Below, one piece after another: positions 29,953 to 37,474 of a stretch of 44,809 bases of DNA. This DNA comes from Candidatus Omnitrophota bacterium (lineage in GTDB: Bacteria > Omnitrophota > Gorgyraeia > Zapsychrales > Aceulaceae). Under the pieces are notes generated by a model that was not told where the DNA came from, made no database searches, and worked only from the letters and a program-made list of their open reading frames with translations. Every line of letters begins with the position of its first letter. The first letter of the stretch is position 1. Location: the NCBI GenBank assembly GCA_028693815.1, contig JAQUUP010000016.1, positions 1-44,809 of the forward strand, read 5' to 3'. The position numbers and the translations under genes were made by a program.

Positions 29953-30333
29953 ATGAAAATTAATAAATTTGAAGATATCCAAGCATGGCAAGAAAGCAGA
30001 ATTTTAACAAGAAAAATATATGAGCTTTCTGAAAGCAATAAAAGTTTTTCAAAGGATCTTCGCTTTAAATCACAAATAACTAGTTGTGCAGTTTCTGTAA
30101 TGTCTAATATTGCGGAGGGGTTTTCCAGAGGCGGTAATAAAGAATTTGCAAGGTTTCTTTTTATTTCAAAAGGTTCTTTATCAGAACTGCAAAGTCAGCT
30201 TTATATTGCCTTAGACTTAAAATATATCACGAAGAAAGATTTTGATGAGGTTTTTCAGCTTTCGGATAAAACAGCTCGATTAATTTCGAAATTTATTTCT
30301 TATTTGAAAAACACCATTAATGCTAAAATCTAA
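29953..30333 (+). CDS. S23-type four-helix-bundle protein, copy 2
   Basis: 126 residues, intact. It has the full family pattern: FEDIQAWQESRILTRKIYEL, then FSKDLRFKSQITSCAVSVMS, then NIAEGFSRGGNKEFARFLFISKGSLSELQSQLYIALDLKYI (first and last residues quoted) and the last helix. It is all alpha, without catalytic motifs or membrane spans. It interrupts the conserved fabH-fabD pair and is bracketed by inverted 9-nt arrays, so it looks inserted. Family members were first described inside 23S rRNA intervening sequences; here it lies between protein genes. Confidence 0.88.
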   Translation: MKINKFEDIQAWQESRILTRKIYELSESNKSFSKDLRFKSQITSCAVSVMSNIAEGFSRGGNKEFARFLFISKGSLSELQSQLYIALDLKYITKKDFDEVFQLSDKTARLISKFISYLKNTINAKI

Positions 30334-30338
30334 TAAAT

Positions 30339-30383
30339 TCTATTAACCCAACAAACCCAATAAACACTATGAACTCAATAAAC
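30339..30383. repeat. Right 9-nt array of S23 copy 2
   Basis: Five perfectly phased units: TCTATTAAC, CCAACAAAC, CCAATAAAC, ACTATGAAC, TCAATAAAC. The ATG inside the fourth unit is the fabD start, so the array encodes fabD residues 1-5. Confidence 0.75.
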
Positions 30384-31301
30384 GCTGTTGCTTTCATCTT
30401 CCCCGGACAAGGCGCACAAACCGTTGGCATGGGCAAAAGTTTTTATGATGGCTCTCCGGCGGCAAAAGCAATCTTTGATCAAGCTCAAAATGTTTTAGGC
30501 AATGACTTATTGGATGTTGTCTTTAATGGTCCTCAAGAAAAACTAACACTTACTTCCTACAGTCAACCTGCGATTGTTACTTTTAGTATTGCAGCATTGG
30601 CAGCTTTCAAAGAAAGTCCAAAGTTTAAGAATGTTAATCCAAAGTTTACGGCAGGTTTAAGTCTGGGCGAATATTCTGCTCTTATTGCATCTGAAGCATT
30701 TTCCTTCGAAGACGGTATTCGTTTAGTTGAGCGCCGCGGTGCATTTATGGAAGAGGCGTGCAATATTAATAAAGGTACGATGGCCGCTGTTATTGGATTT
30801 GATAAGATTAAGTTAAAAGAGATTTGCAGCCAAGCAGGTGTTGAGGTGGCAAATTTTAATTCACCAGTGCAGATTGTTATAAGTGGTGAAGTTGAAAAAG
30901 TTGAGAAGGCCTGCGAAATGATTAAGTCGGCCGGTGCAAAAAGCGTTATTCTTTTGGATGTTGCCGGAGCATTTCATTCAAGCCTTATGGGTCCAGCTGT
31001 TGATAAATTCAAAGGCGAGCTTAATAAAATTATTATTAATCCGCTTATCATACCTGTTGTGAGCAATGTGAAAGCTGTAGCTGAGACAGATCCCGTGGCT
31101 ATTGCTGATAACCTACCAAAACAAATCACTTCATCTGTCCTTTGGGAAGATTCTGTTCGTTTTATGGCGGCAGAGGGCATCACTGATTTTATCGAGATTG
31201 GGCCTGGCACTGTCTTGAAGGGTTTGATTAGGAAGATTGACAGAGAGTTGCGCGTGCACAATATTGAAAAACCTGGTGACATAGAAAGCTTACCATTTTA
31301 A
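30369..31301 (+). CDS. fabD: Malonyl-CoA:ACP transacylase
   Basis: 310 residues with FIFPGQGAQ, the active-site GLSLGEYSAL (S98) and H203 (AFHSSLM). It loads malonyl onto ACP. Type II polyketide synthases lacking their own transacylase commonly borrow FabD, and the cluster at 325-11493 has none. The first five or so residues are encoded by the 9-nt repeat array, and no classical SD is seen. Confidence 0.95.
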   Translation: MNSINAVAFIFPGQGAQTVGMGKSFYDGSPAAKAIFDQAQNVLGNDLLDVVFNGPQEKLTLTSYSQPAIVTFSIAALAAFKESPKFKNVNPKFTAGLSLGEYSALIASEAFSFEDGIRLVERRGAFMEEACNINKGTMAAVIGFDKIKLKEICSQAGVEVANFNSPVQIVISGEVEKVEKACEMIKSAGAKSVILLDVAGAFHSSLMGPAVDKFKGELNKIIINPLIIPVVSNVKAVAETDPVAIADNLPKQITSSVLWEDSVRFMAAEGITDFIEIGPGTVLKGLIRKIDRELRVHNIEKPGDIESLPF

Positions 31302-31314
31302 GAAATTCATGCGC

Positions 31315-31430
31315 TAGTATTTAGTATTTAGTATTTAGTATTTGGTATATAGCATTTTGAATAATAAGCTTAGAAATAATTTTTTTTGAATGCTATATAT
31401 GAAGCATCAAATATTCTGCATCAAAGATTT
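31315..31430. repeat. Gene-less array pair, TAGTATT unit, between fabD and fabZ-like gene
   Basis: Left array: four exact TAGTATT units, TGGTATA and TAG (31315-31352). About 35 nt later comes an inverted partner around TTGAATGCTATATATG, followed by a 14-nt direct repeat (GCATCAAATATTCT, GCATCAAAGATTTC). The rest of the gap to 31523 is AT-rich with no gene. Confidence 0.55.
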
Positions 31431-31523
31431 CTTTCATTTTTCTCAAAAACTTCGTGCTTTCCAAACTTTTCCACGTTATAATTATTTATATTATATTTAT
31501 TAATATTAATATAAAAGGTATTT

Positions 31524-31949
31524 ATGCTTGGGCTCAAAGAGATACAGGAAATTCTTCCTCAAAAGTATCCTTTTCTTTTGATTGATAAAATTGTTGAATA
31601 TGAAAAAAATAAGAGTCTAACTGCGATAAAGAACATCACGGGAAATGAATGGGCGACTAAGCGAGGAGAGCAGGCGACAGACGTTTTTCCTGAAGCGTTG
31701 ATGGTTGAGGCGGCAGCTCAGGCAGCGATTATTTTTCATTCTTTAAATAGTGGGAAAAAAGATAATTTATTCTTTTTGGGAAAAGTAGAGGCAGAGTTTT
31801 TAGGGCAGGCTAATGTTGGTGATCAGCTTATTATAAAGGTTGTCTCTGGTAAGAGCATGGGAGCAGGCGGATACCCAAACATTGAAGTTTACGTTAATCA
31901 AGAAAAAATTTCAAATATTCAAATATTTTATAGTGTAAAGGAAAAATGA
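31524..31949 (+). CDS. FabZ-like hotdog protein lacking the catalytic histidine
   Basis: 141 residues of the 3-hydroxyacyl-ACP dehydratase (hotdog) fold: LPQKYPFLLIDKI at the N-terminus, MVEAAAQAAIIFHS on the central helix and FLGKVEAEFLG. In true FabZ the first motif is LPHRYPFLLVDR. Here the catalytic His is Gln13, while Glu62 of the second motif is kept and the GHFPGxPVMPG loop is replaced. It is therefore probably not a normal dehydratase. It could be a binding, chain-length or thioesterase-like partner of the ketosynthase, whose start overlaps its stop (ATGA). Confidence 0.8.
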   Translation: MLGLKEIQEILPQKYPFLLIDKIVEYEKNKSLTAIKNITGNEWATKRGEQATDVFPEALMVEAAAQAAIIFHSLNSGKKDNLFFLGKVEAEFLGQANVGDQLIIKVVSGKSMGAGGYPNIEVYVNQEKISNIQIFYSVKEK

Positions 31950-33190
31950 TTAAGAAAACAAAAGAAAGCGATTCAAGGCGTGTTGTTATAACAGGCCTGG
32001 GCGTTGTTTCATCGCTTGGAATCGGCTGGCAAGATTTTTGGAAAAATCTACTTGCAGGTAAATCCGGTATTAGCAAAATAGAATCTTTTGATACCTCTGG
32101 TTATGATCGCCACTATGGTGGAGAGGTTAAGAATTTTGATCCTTCAAAGTTTATACAAAGAAAAAAGATTTCTCACATGGGGCGCGCGTCGCAGATGGCA
32201 ATTGCTGCTGCTAAGCTTGCTATAGAAGATGCCGGGCTCGATTTGAAAGCTTTGCCTCAAGAAGAAATGGGAGTGTGTTTAGGTACAACCATGGGAGAGC
32301 CGCAAATTCTTGAGAATCTATATGTAAAGTCTCTTAAAAAAAGTAATTCTTTAAAAGTTAATAGTATTTCTGCTTTAGCATATCCATCCAATTCAATTTC
32401 TTTAAATCTTGCCCACGAATTAAAACTTAAAGGAAATAATATTGTTTTTGGAAATGCGTGTTCTGCAAGCAATTATGCGCTAGGTTATTCATTTGATCTT
32501 ATTCGATCTGGTTCTTTGGATTTTATGCTTGCAGGCGGCATCGATGCCCTATCTCAAATTGCGTTTACTGGTTTTCAGAGATTACTTGCAATGGCTCCTA
32601 GAAAATGTCAACCATTTGATAAAAATAGAAAAGGCATGATGCTTGGAGAAGGTGCAGGGATTCTTGCTTTAGAATCTCTAGAAAACGCAAAAAAAAGAAA
32701 AGCAAACATTTATGCAGAAGTTTTAGGTTACGGTCTTTCTTGCGATGCATACAGCATGACAGCATCTGCTTATGAGCAAATATTAAAAGCAACTCAAAAA
32801 GCTTTTAAAGATGCAGGTATTTCTTTCAAAGACATTGATTATATTAGCGCTCATGGAACAGGAACTCCAGAGAACGATAAGGTTGAAGCTCAGGCAATCA
32901 AAACAATTTTTAAAGAACGTGCGAATAAGATTCCAGTTAATTCGATAAAATCAATGCTTGGACACACCATGGGAGCTGCAGCTGCTCTAGAGGCAATAAG
33001 TTGTTGTTTATCAATAAAAAATAGCAAAATACCTCCAACAATTAATTTTGAAACCAAAGATCCTGAGTGTGATATTGATTGTGTGCCGAACAAGGCTAGG
33101 GAGCAAAAAGTTGATATTGCTCTGAATAGTTCGCAGGCTTTCGGCGGGAACAATGCGTGTCTTTTGCTGAAGGAGCATGAAATCAATTGA
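31946..33190 (+). CDS. Beta-ketoacyl-ACP synthase II-like ketosynthase
   Basis: 414 residues with an intact triad: C172 (GNACSASN), H303 (SAHGTGT) and H340 (SMLGHTMG). It is a second FabF-type condensing enzyme, clearly distinct from the KS-alpha at 3188. It may be the housekeeping FabF of this plsX-fabH-fabD operon. Its coupling to a His-less FabZ-like gene and a thioester-reductase-like gene may instead mark a specialised acyl pathway. Confidence 0.88.
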   Translation: MIKKTKESDSRRVVITGLGVVSSLGIGWQDFWKNLLAGKSGISKIESFDTSGYDRHYGGEVKNFDPSKFIQRKKISHMGRASQMAIAAAKLAIEDAGLDLKALPQEEMGVCLGTTMGEPQILENLYVKSLKKSNSLKVNSISALAYPSNSISLNLAHELKLKGNNIVFGNACSASNYALGYSFDLIRSGSLDFMLAGGIDALSQIAFTGFQRLLAMAPRKCQPFDKNRKGMMLGEGAGILALESLENAKKRKANIYAEVLGYGLSCDAYSMTASAYEQILKATQKAFKDAGISFKDIDYISAHGTGTPENDKVEAQAIKTIFKERANKIPVNSIKSMLGHTMGAAAALEAISCCLSIKNSKIPPTINFETKDPECDIDCVPNKAREQKVDIALNSSQAFGGNNACLLLKEHEIN

Positions 33191-33198
33191 GAATAAAT

Positions 33199-34284
33199 AT
33201 GATTAACAAGAAAAATATTCTTTTAACTGGCGCAACTGGTTTTCTTGGCAAGTATCTTTTAAAGCTTTTTTTATTAGACAAAGGCATCAATGTTGTTTAT
33301 CTTCTGATTCGAGGGAGCAATCAAGAGACCTCAATTGCTCGCGCTCAGAAAGTTTTAAAGACAATTTCTTGTGCGAGTAGTTTGAGAGAAAAAAAAGTTA
33401 TTGTTGTTTCAGGAGATATTTCTAAAAAGAAGTTGGGTTTAACAGGGTCTGAATATGGTGAGCTATGTAAAAAAATCAATAGCATTTATCATTCTGCGGC
33501 TCTTACCGGTTTTAGCATTGATTCTAAAATGGCAAAGATGGCAAATGTTTTCGGAACAAAGAACCTCTTAGATTTCTGTTCAGATTGTTTAAATTTGAGT
33601 AAATTTAACTATATTGGAACCGCTTTTATTGCAGGGAACAAAGTTGGAAGTTTTTCTGAGGATGATTTTGATTGCGGTCAGAAATTCAATAATCACTACG
33701 AACAAAGTAAATTTGAAGCAGAGTCGATAGTCAGAAAAAATTTTAAGAATGAAAAGTTTTTTATTTCAATCTTCCGGCCAAGCATAATTTTGGGAGATTT
33801 TTGCACAGGCGGTACAACAAATTTTAAGATGTTCTACGAGCCGCTGTATCTCTTTTCGAAGGGAATCTTTAATTCTGTACCAGCAAATGTTCGTTGTTCT
33901 CAAAATATAGTGCCAGTTGATCTTGTCGCCAAAGGTATCTTTTTATTGGCAGAGAGTGAAAAAAAGAATGCAGTATACCATGTCGTAAATCCTACGAATG
34001 TGAGGGCAGGAGATTTTGTTGATTTGGCAGCTAGATTCTTTGGGTACACTAACCCAGAATTCATTCCAATAGAGAAATTCAACATGAAAGAATTGACCCC
34101 AGTGCAATATAAGTTAATACAACCATTCTTGTCATACTTTAACTATAAAGCTACTTTTTTATCTGATAAAACACAAAAAGCTCTTAAGGATTATAAATTT
34201 GAATATCCTAAAATTGACAATGATTATTATCTTCGACTTTTTAACTATTGTGCGAATGTTGGTTTTATTAAGAAAGTAAAATAA
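33199..34284 (+). CDS. Thioester-reductase-like NAD(P)-dependent SDR (NAD_binding_4)
   Basis: About 361 residues of the extended SDR type seen in fatty acyl reductases and NRPS/PKS release domains. It has the cofactor motif TGATGFLGKYL near the start, IYHSAAL after strand 4 and catalytic Y/K in HYEQSKFEAE. Such enzymes reduce acyl thioesters to aldehydes or alcohols, or act as sugar or sterol epimerase relatives. Following a ketosynthase, it may release the chain reductively (inference). The ATG at 33199 is preferred; a TTG at 33187 overlaps the KS stop. Confidence 0.75.
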   Translation: MINKKNILLTGATGFLGKYLLKLFLLDKGINVVYLLIRGSNQETSIARAQKVLKTISCASSLREKKVIVVSGDISKKKLGLTGSEYGELCKKINSIYHSAALTGFSIDSKMAKMANVFGTKNLLDFCSDCLNLSKFNYIGTAFIAGNKVGSFSEDDFDCGQKFNNHYEQSKFEAESIVRKNFKNEKFFISIFRPSIILGDFCTGGTTNFKMFYEPLYLFSKGIFNSVPANVRCSQNIVPVDLVAKGIFLLAESEKKNAVYHVVNPTNVRAGDFVDLAARFFGYTNPEFIPIEKFNMKELTPVQYKLIQPFLSYFNYKATFLSDKTQKALKDYKFEYPKIDNDYYLRLFNYCANVGFIKKVK

Positions 34285-34285
34285 A

Positions 34286-36487
34286 ATGACCGCTGTATTC
34301 TTTAAATTACAACCGTTTTTAATGTTAGCGGCGTCGGTTTTCGTCTTGTTTTTTAATTTTTTAGTTTATTTCAAGAATAGAAAATCTAAAGTAAACTTCT
34401 CTTTTGCCATCTTTGGTGTTTTTATATCAATTTGGCTTTTTTCTTTCGCAGTAGGATATTGCGTTAAAGATCTCTCTGAGAAGATTTATTGGTTTCGGTT
34501 AGGATATATTGGAATAATCGGAATACCTGCCAGTTTTTATTCATTTGTTTACTATTTAACAAGAAGAGAGAAGGATAGGATAGTTGTCTTTTTGAACTAT
34601 CTAATCGCTTTATTGTTCGTGATTTTAAATTTTACAAAGTTTCCATTAGTTGTTGGTCTTTTTTCATATGAGTGGGGGTACTATCCAAACACGTTTGTTT
34701 TAAACCATTTTATATTCTTAATTTTCTTTATTTCGCTTTTTTCTATTTCTAATTTTTTAATGACCGTAAGGCTTCTCCGCGGTGGAGATAAGTTCAACGA
34801 AATCGAAAGAACAAGAATTAAGTATGCATTGTTTGGATCTGTGGTTGGATCTTTAGGTGCGCTTGATTTTATTGCTAGCTATGGGATTAATTTTCCTCCT
34901 GTTGGTTTTATTTTTATGTTTTTGTATCCGATAATTTTCGGTTACGCGATTTTAAAATATAGGTTCTTGGATGTAACCGTAGCAATTACGAGAACAGGCG
35001 CTTTTGTTTTTGTTTATTCTATCGTTCTTGGTATTCCATTTGCTATGGCCTTAGGATGGAAGCAGACGCTTGTTGCTTGGCTGGGTGATTTGTGGTGGCT
35101 TATTCCTTTGGTGTCCTCAACGTTGCTTGCTACTGGAGGACCATTTTTATATCTTTTTATTCAGAAAAAAGCTGAGAATCAATTGTTGCGTGATCAAAAA
35201 CGATATCAGGCAACTTTAAAACAAGCTTCTTCTGGAATGACGCGCATCAAAGACTTAAAAAAATTACTTAATTTAATTGTTTATATTTTATCTAGAACGA
35301 TTAACTTAGATCATGCTTGCATTTATCTTTATGATTCTAGAAAGAAAGAGTATTTGCTTAAAGCTGCAAGAGGAAAAAGTTTGGATAGTTTTGATTGTGT
35401 GATCAAAAAGCATTCTACTTTTATCCGTTATTTGGAGAAAGTTAATGCTCCGATTGTTTACGAGGAAATAAAACAAAGAATGCATGATTATGGGGGTCAG
35501 GAATACAAAGAAGTGGAAGAAGGAATGAGAAGTTTGCAAGCTGAGGTTGTTGTTCCGATTTTTACAGAAAAACAGCTTATTGCAATCGGTATTCTAGGAA
35601 AAAAGAAATCTAAAGAGATGTATAGCCAAGATGATTTAGCTGTTTTTACAATCCTTGGAAATCAAGTTGCATTAGCTATTGAAAATGCTCAGTTTTATGA
35701 AGAGTCTAAAAAAACGCAAGCTCAGCTTTTTCAAGCAGAGAAAATGGCCACTATTGGTACTATGGCAGATGGGCTCTCGCATCAAATCAACAATCGCTTG
35801 CATGCTCTTGGTTTTATTGCAGGGGATGCGCTCGATTCAATTAAGCTAAAAGCAGAAACTGCAAATCAGTCTTCAGAAGAAATCAAAGAGCTTTTGCGTG
35901 ATGTTACAGGTGCTCTTCTTAAAATTCAAGAAAATGTTCGTCAAGGGGGAGAGATCGTGCAAGGTCTTTTGCGTTACACGCGAAAAGGAGAAGAAGGATT
36001 TTGCTCTGTTGATTTTAGAAAACTCGTTGATGCATCCATTGAAATGGCACAGTTTAAGATTAAAAAAGATCAACTTACCATTATTAAAGATTATGATTCA
36101 AATGTTCCTGCTATTTGTGGTAATTTTACACAGCTTCAAGAAGTTATGTTTAATATTATTGATAATGCGTATGATGCAGTCATGCAAAGAAAATCTGAGG
36201 AAAAAGACCCTCATTATAAAGCAAAAATTCAAATATCAACTCGTAGAACAGACGGTTTTCTCGAGATTAGTATTTTGGACAACGGGATTGGCATTAAAGA
36301 AGAAGACCAAAATAAATTGTTCACACCTTTTTTTACAACCAAATTGTCGAGCAAGAAAGGTACAGGTCTTGGTCTTTATGTGATTCAAAAAATTGTGGAA
36401 GAGAATCATAGAGGCAAAGTTTTTATGTCATCAGAAAATAATATTGGCACACTTACGATTTTAAAGTTACCTATATTTAAGAAATAG
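34286..36487 (+). CDS. Membrane sensor histidine kinase (7TM-GAF-HisKA-HATPase)
   Basis: 733 residues. The first 290 or so contain about eight hydrophobic segments resembling the histidine-kinase N-terminal 7TM region. A GAF domain follows at about 310-470. The H-box is GLSHQINNRLHAL with H499. The C-terminal ATPase domain has the N-box NIIDNAYDAV, G1 DNGIGI, F-box PFFTTK and G2 GTGLGL. The H-box HQxNN deviates from the usual HExxN. It is paired with the response regulator at 36637. It starts one base after the previous stop. Confidence 0.9.
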   Translation: MTAVFFKLQPFLMLAASVFVLFFNFLVYFKNRKSKVNFSFAIFGVFISIWLFSFAVGYCVKDLSEKIYWFRLGYIGIIGIPASFYSFVYYLTRREKDRIVVFLNYLIALLFVILNFTKFPLVVGLFSYEWGYYPNTFVLNHFIFLIFFISLFSISNFLMTVRLLRGGDKFNEIERTRIKYALFGSVVGSLGALDFIASYGINFPPVGFIFMFLYPIIFGYAILKYRFLDVTVAITRTGAFVFVYSIVLGIPFAMALGWKQTLVAWLGDLWWLIPLVSSTLLATGGPFLYLFIQKKAENQLLRDQKRYQATLKQASSGMTRIKDLKKLLNLIVYILSRTINLDHACIYLYDSRKKEYLLKAARGKSLDSFDCVIKKHSTFIRYLEKVNAPIVYEEIKQRMHDYGGQEYKEVEEGMRSLQAEVVVPIFTEKQLIAIGILGKKKSKEMYSQDDLAVFTILGNQVALAIENAQFYEESKKTQAQLFQAEKMATIGTMADGLSHQINNRLHALGFIAGDALDSIKLKAETANQSSEEIKELLRDVTGALLKIQENVRQGGEIVQGLLRYTRKGEEGFCSVDFRKLVDASIEMAQFKIKKDQLTIIKDYDSNVPAICGNFTQLQEVMFNIIDNAYDAVMQRKSEEKDPHYKAKIQISTRRTDGFLEISILDNGIGIKEEDQNKLFTPFFTTKLSSKKGTGLGLYVIQKIVEENHRGKVFMSSENNIGTLTILKLPIFKK

Positions 36488-36506
36488 AAATAGAAATAAT
36501 AAAAAT

Positions 36507-36622
36507 GTGAAGCGTGAAATGTGAAACGTGAAGAGTGGGAAGAAAGACCAAAGGCTAAAATCCCAAATGATTTTTTTGTCTGTTTATACGCTTCACTATT
36601 CACGGTTCACTCTTCACTCTTT
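36507..36622. repeat. Gene-less array pair, GTGAARN 7-nt unit
   Basis: Left: GTGAAGC, GTGAAAT, GTGAAAC, GTGAAGA, GTG (36507-36537). Right: ACGCTTC, ACTATTC, ACGGTTC, ACTCTTC, ACTCTTT (36588-36622), in perfect 7-nt phase and inverted. A 50-nt AT-rich loop lies between. It is the same unit as the arrays around S23 copy 3 at 37002 and 37431. It fills the kinase-regulator gap, and the regulator's SD CCGGAGG follows immediately. Confidence 0.75.
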
Positions 36623-36636
36623 CCGGAGGAAAACCA

Positions 36637-36993
36637 ATGTCAAAGTTATTAATTGTAGATGATGAACAAGATGTTAGAGAATTTGCAAAGAGTTTTTTTA
36701 CGAAGCGAAAGATTGACGTAAGAACAGCTTCTGGAGGTGCGGAGGCTTTGGTTCTTATCGAGGAAGATAATCCTGATCTTGTGCTTTTAGATGTGCGCAT
36801 GGGTGAGATGACAGGAGTTGAGACGTTACGAAAGCTTCGAGAAAAAGGAAACAATGTCAAAGTTATTATGGTTACAGGTGTTGAGGATCAAGACGTTATT
36901 GATGAGACAAAAAGTCTTGGCGTGGTCAACTATGTTCATAAGCCTCTGGCTTTAGATGAGCTAGAACAGATTGTACTGAAAGAGCTCGCATAA
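36637..36993 (+). CDS. Response regulator receiver-domain protein
   Basis: 118 residues, a stand-alone CheY-like receiver. It has the acidic pair DDE at 8-10, phospho-acceptor D52 (LLDVRMG), T80 and K102 (HKPLA). No output domain. It is probably the phosphorylation partner of the kinase at 34286. It lies between two array pairs of the same repeat unit. Confidence 0.92.
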   Translation: MSKLLIVDDEQDVREFAKSFFTKRKIDVRTASGGAEALVLIEEDNPDLVLLDVRMGEMTGVETLRKLREKGNNVKVIMVTGVEDQDVIDETKSLGVVNYVHKPLALDELEQIVLKELA

Positions 36994-37001
36994 GCGAGCT
37001 T

Positions 37002-37029
37002 GTGAAGCGGGAAACGTGAAGAGTGAAGA
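37002..37029. repeat. Left 7-nt array of S23 copy 3
   Basis: Units GTGAAGC, GGGAAAC, GTGAAGA, GTGAAGA, directly before the start codon of the broken S23 gene. Confidence 0.7.
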
Positions 37030-37033
37030 AAAA

Positions 37034-37390
37034 ATGCAAAAAATAAAAAATTTTAGAGATCTTGAAATCTGGAAACTTGGAAAAGAAATTGTCATTGATA
37101 TATATGAAACAATAAAGGGATTTCCAAAAGAAGAAGTTTTTGGAATTAGCTCTCAAATGCGTAGAGCTGCAGTCTCGATTCCGTGAAATATAGCTGAAGG
37201 TTTTAATCGTTATCATAATAAAGAATATAAGCATTTTTTGTATATTGCTCTTGGTTCGTGCGCAGAGCTGGAAACGCAAGCTGAAATCTGCTATGATTTA
37301 AAATATCTAACGAAGGTTTGCCTTGATAGTTTATTAGAAAAGATTGATTATGAAACTAGGATGATCAGAAATTTAATTAAGAAACTTTAA
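37034..37390 (+). pseudogene. S23-type four-helix-bundle protein, copy 3, nonsense-broken
   Basis: One continuous 118-codon reading frame (MQKIKNFRDLEIWKLGKEIV at the start, ending NLIKKL) is interrupted only by TGA at 37184-37186 (codon 51). The TGA sits exactly where the family's SIPSNIAEG signature has Ser: SIP, stop, NIAEGF. Everything after the stop is family-like, so the lesion is recent, or a sequencing error. TGA is an ordinary stop in neighbouring genes (for example 1789-1791), so recoding is unlikely. Confidence 0.85.
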
Positions 37391-37430
37391 GCTCAGCATG
37401 TTTTTTAGTATTTTCAATCCTGTTATTTAA

Positions 37431-37465
37431 ACGCTTCACGTTTCACTTTTAACGTTTCACTATTT
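37431..37465. repeat. Right 7-nt array of S23 copy 3
   Basis: Units ACGCTTC, ACGTTTC, ACTTTTA, ACGTTTC, ACTATTT, the inverse of the left array at 37002-37029. Confidence 0.72.
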
Positions 37466-37474
37466 TTAAAAATT

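Noticed and set aside
29953-30333. Diversity-generating retroelement (S23 proteins resemble Avd)
   Set aside because: No reverse transcriptase, no template/variable repeat pair and no A-biased mutations are seen near any copy.
37184-37186. Genetic code change with TGA read as an amino acid
   Set aside because: TGA ends clear genes in the window (for example the radical SAM and coaD genes), and only one conserved site is affected.
36507-37465. CRISPR array
   Set aside because: The units are only 7 nt, contiguous and degenerate, with no spacers and no cas genes.
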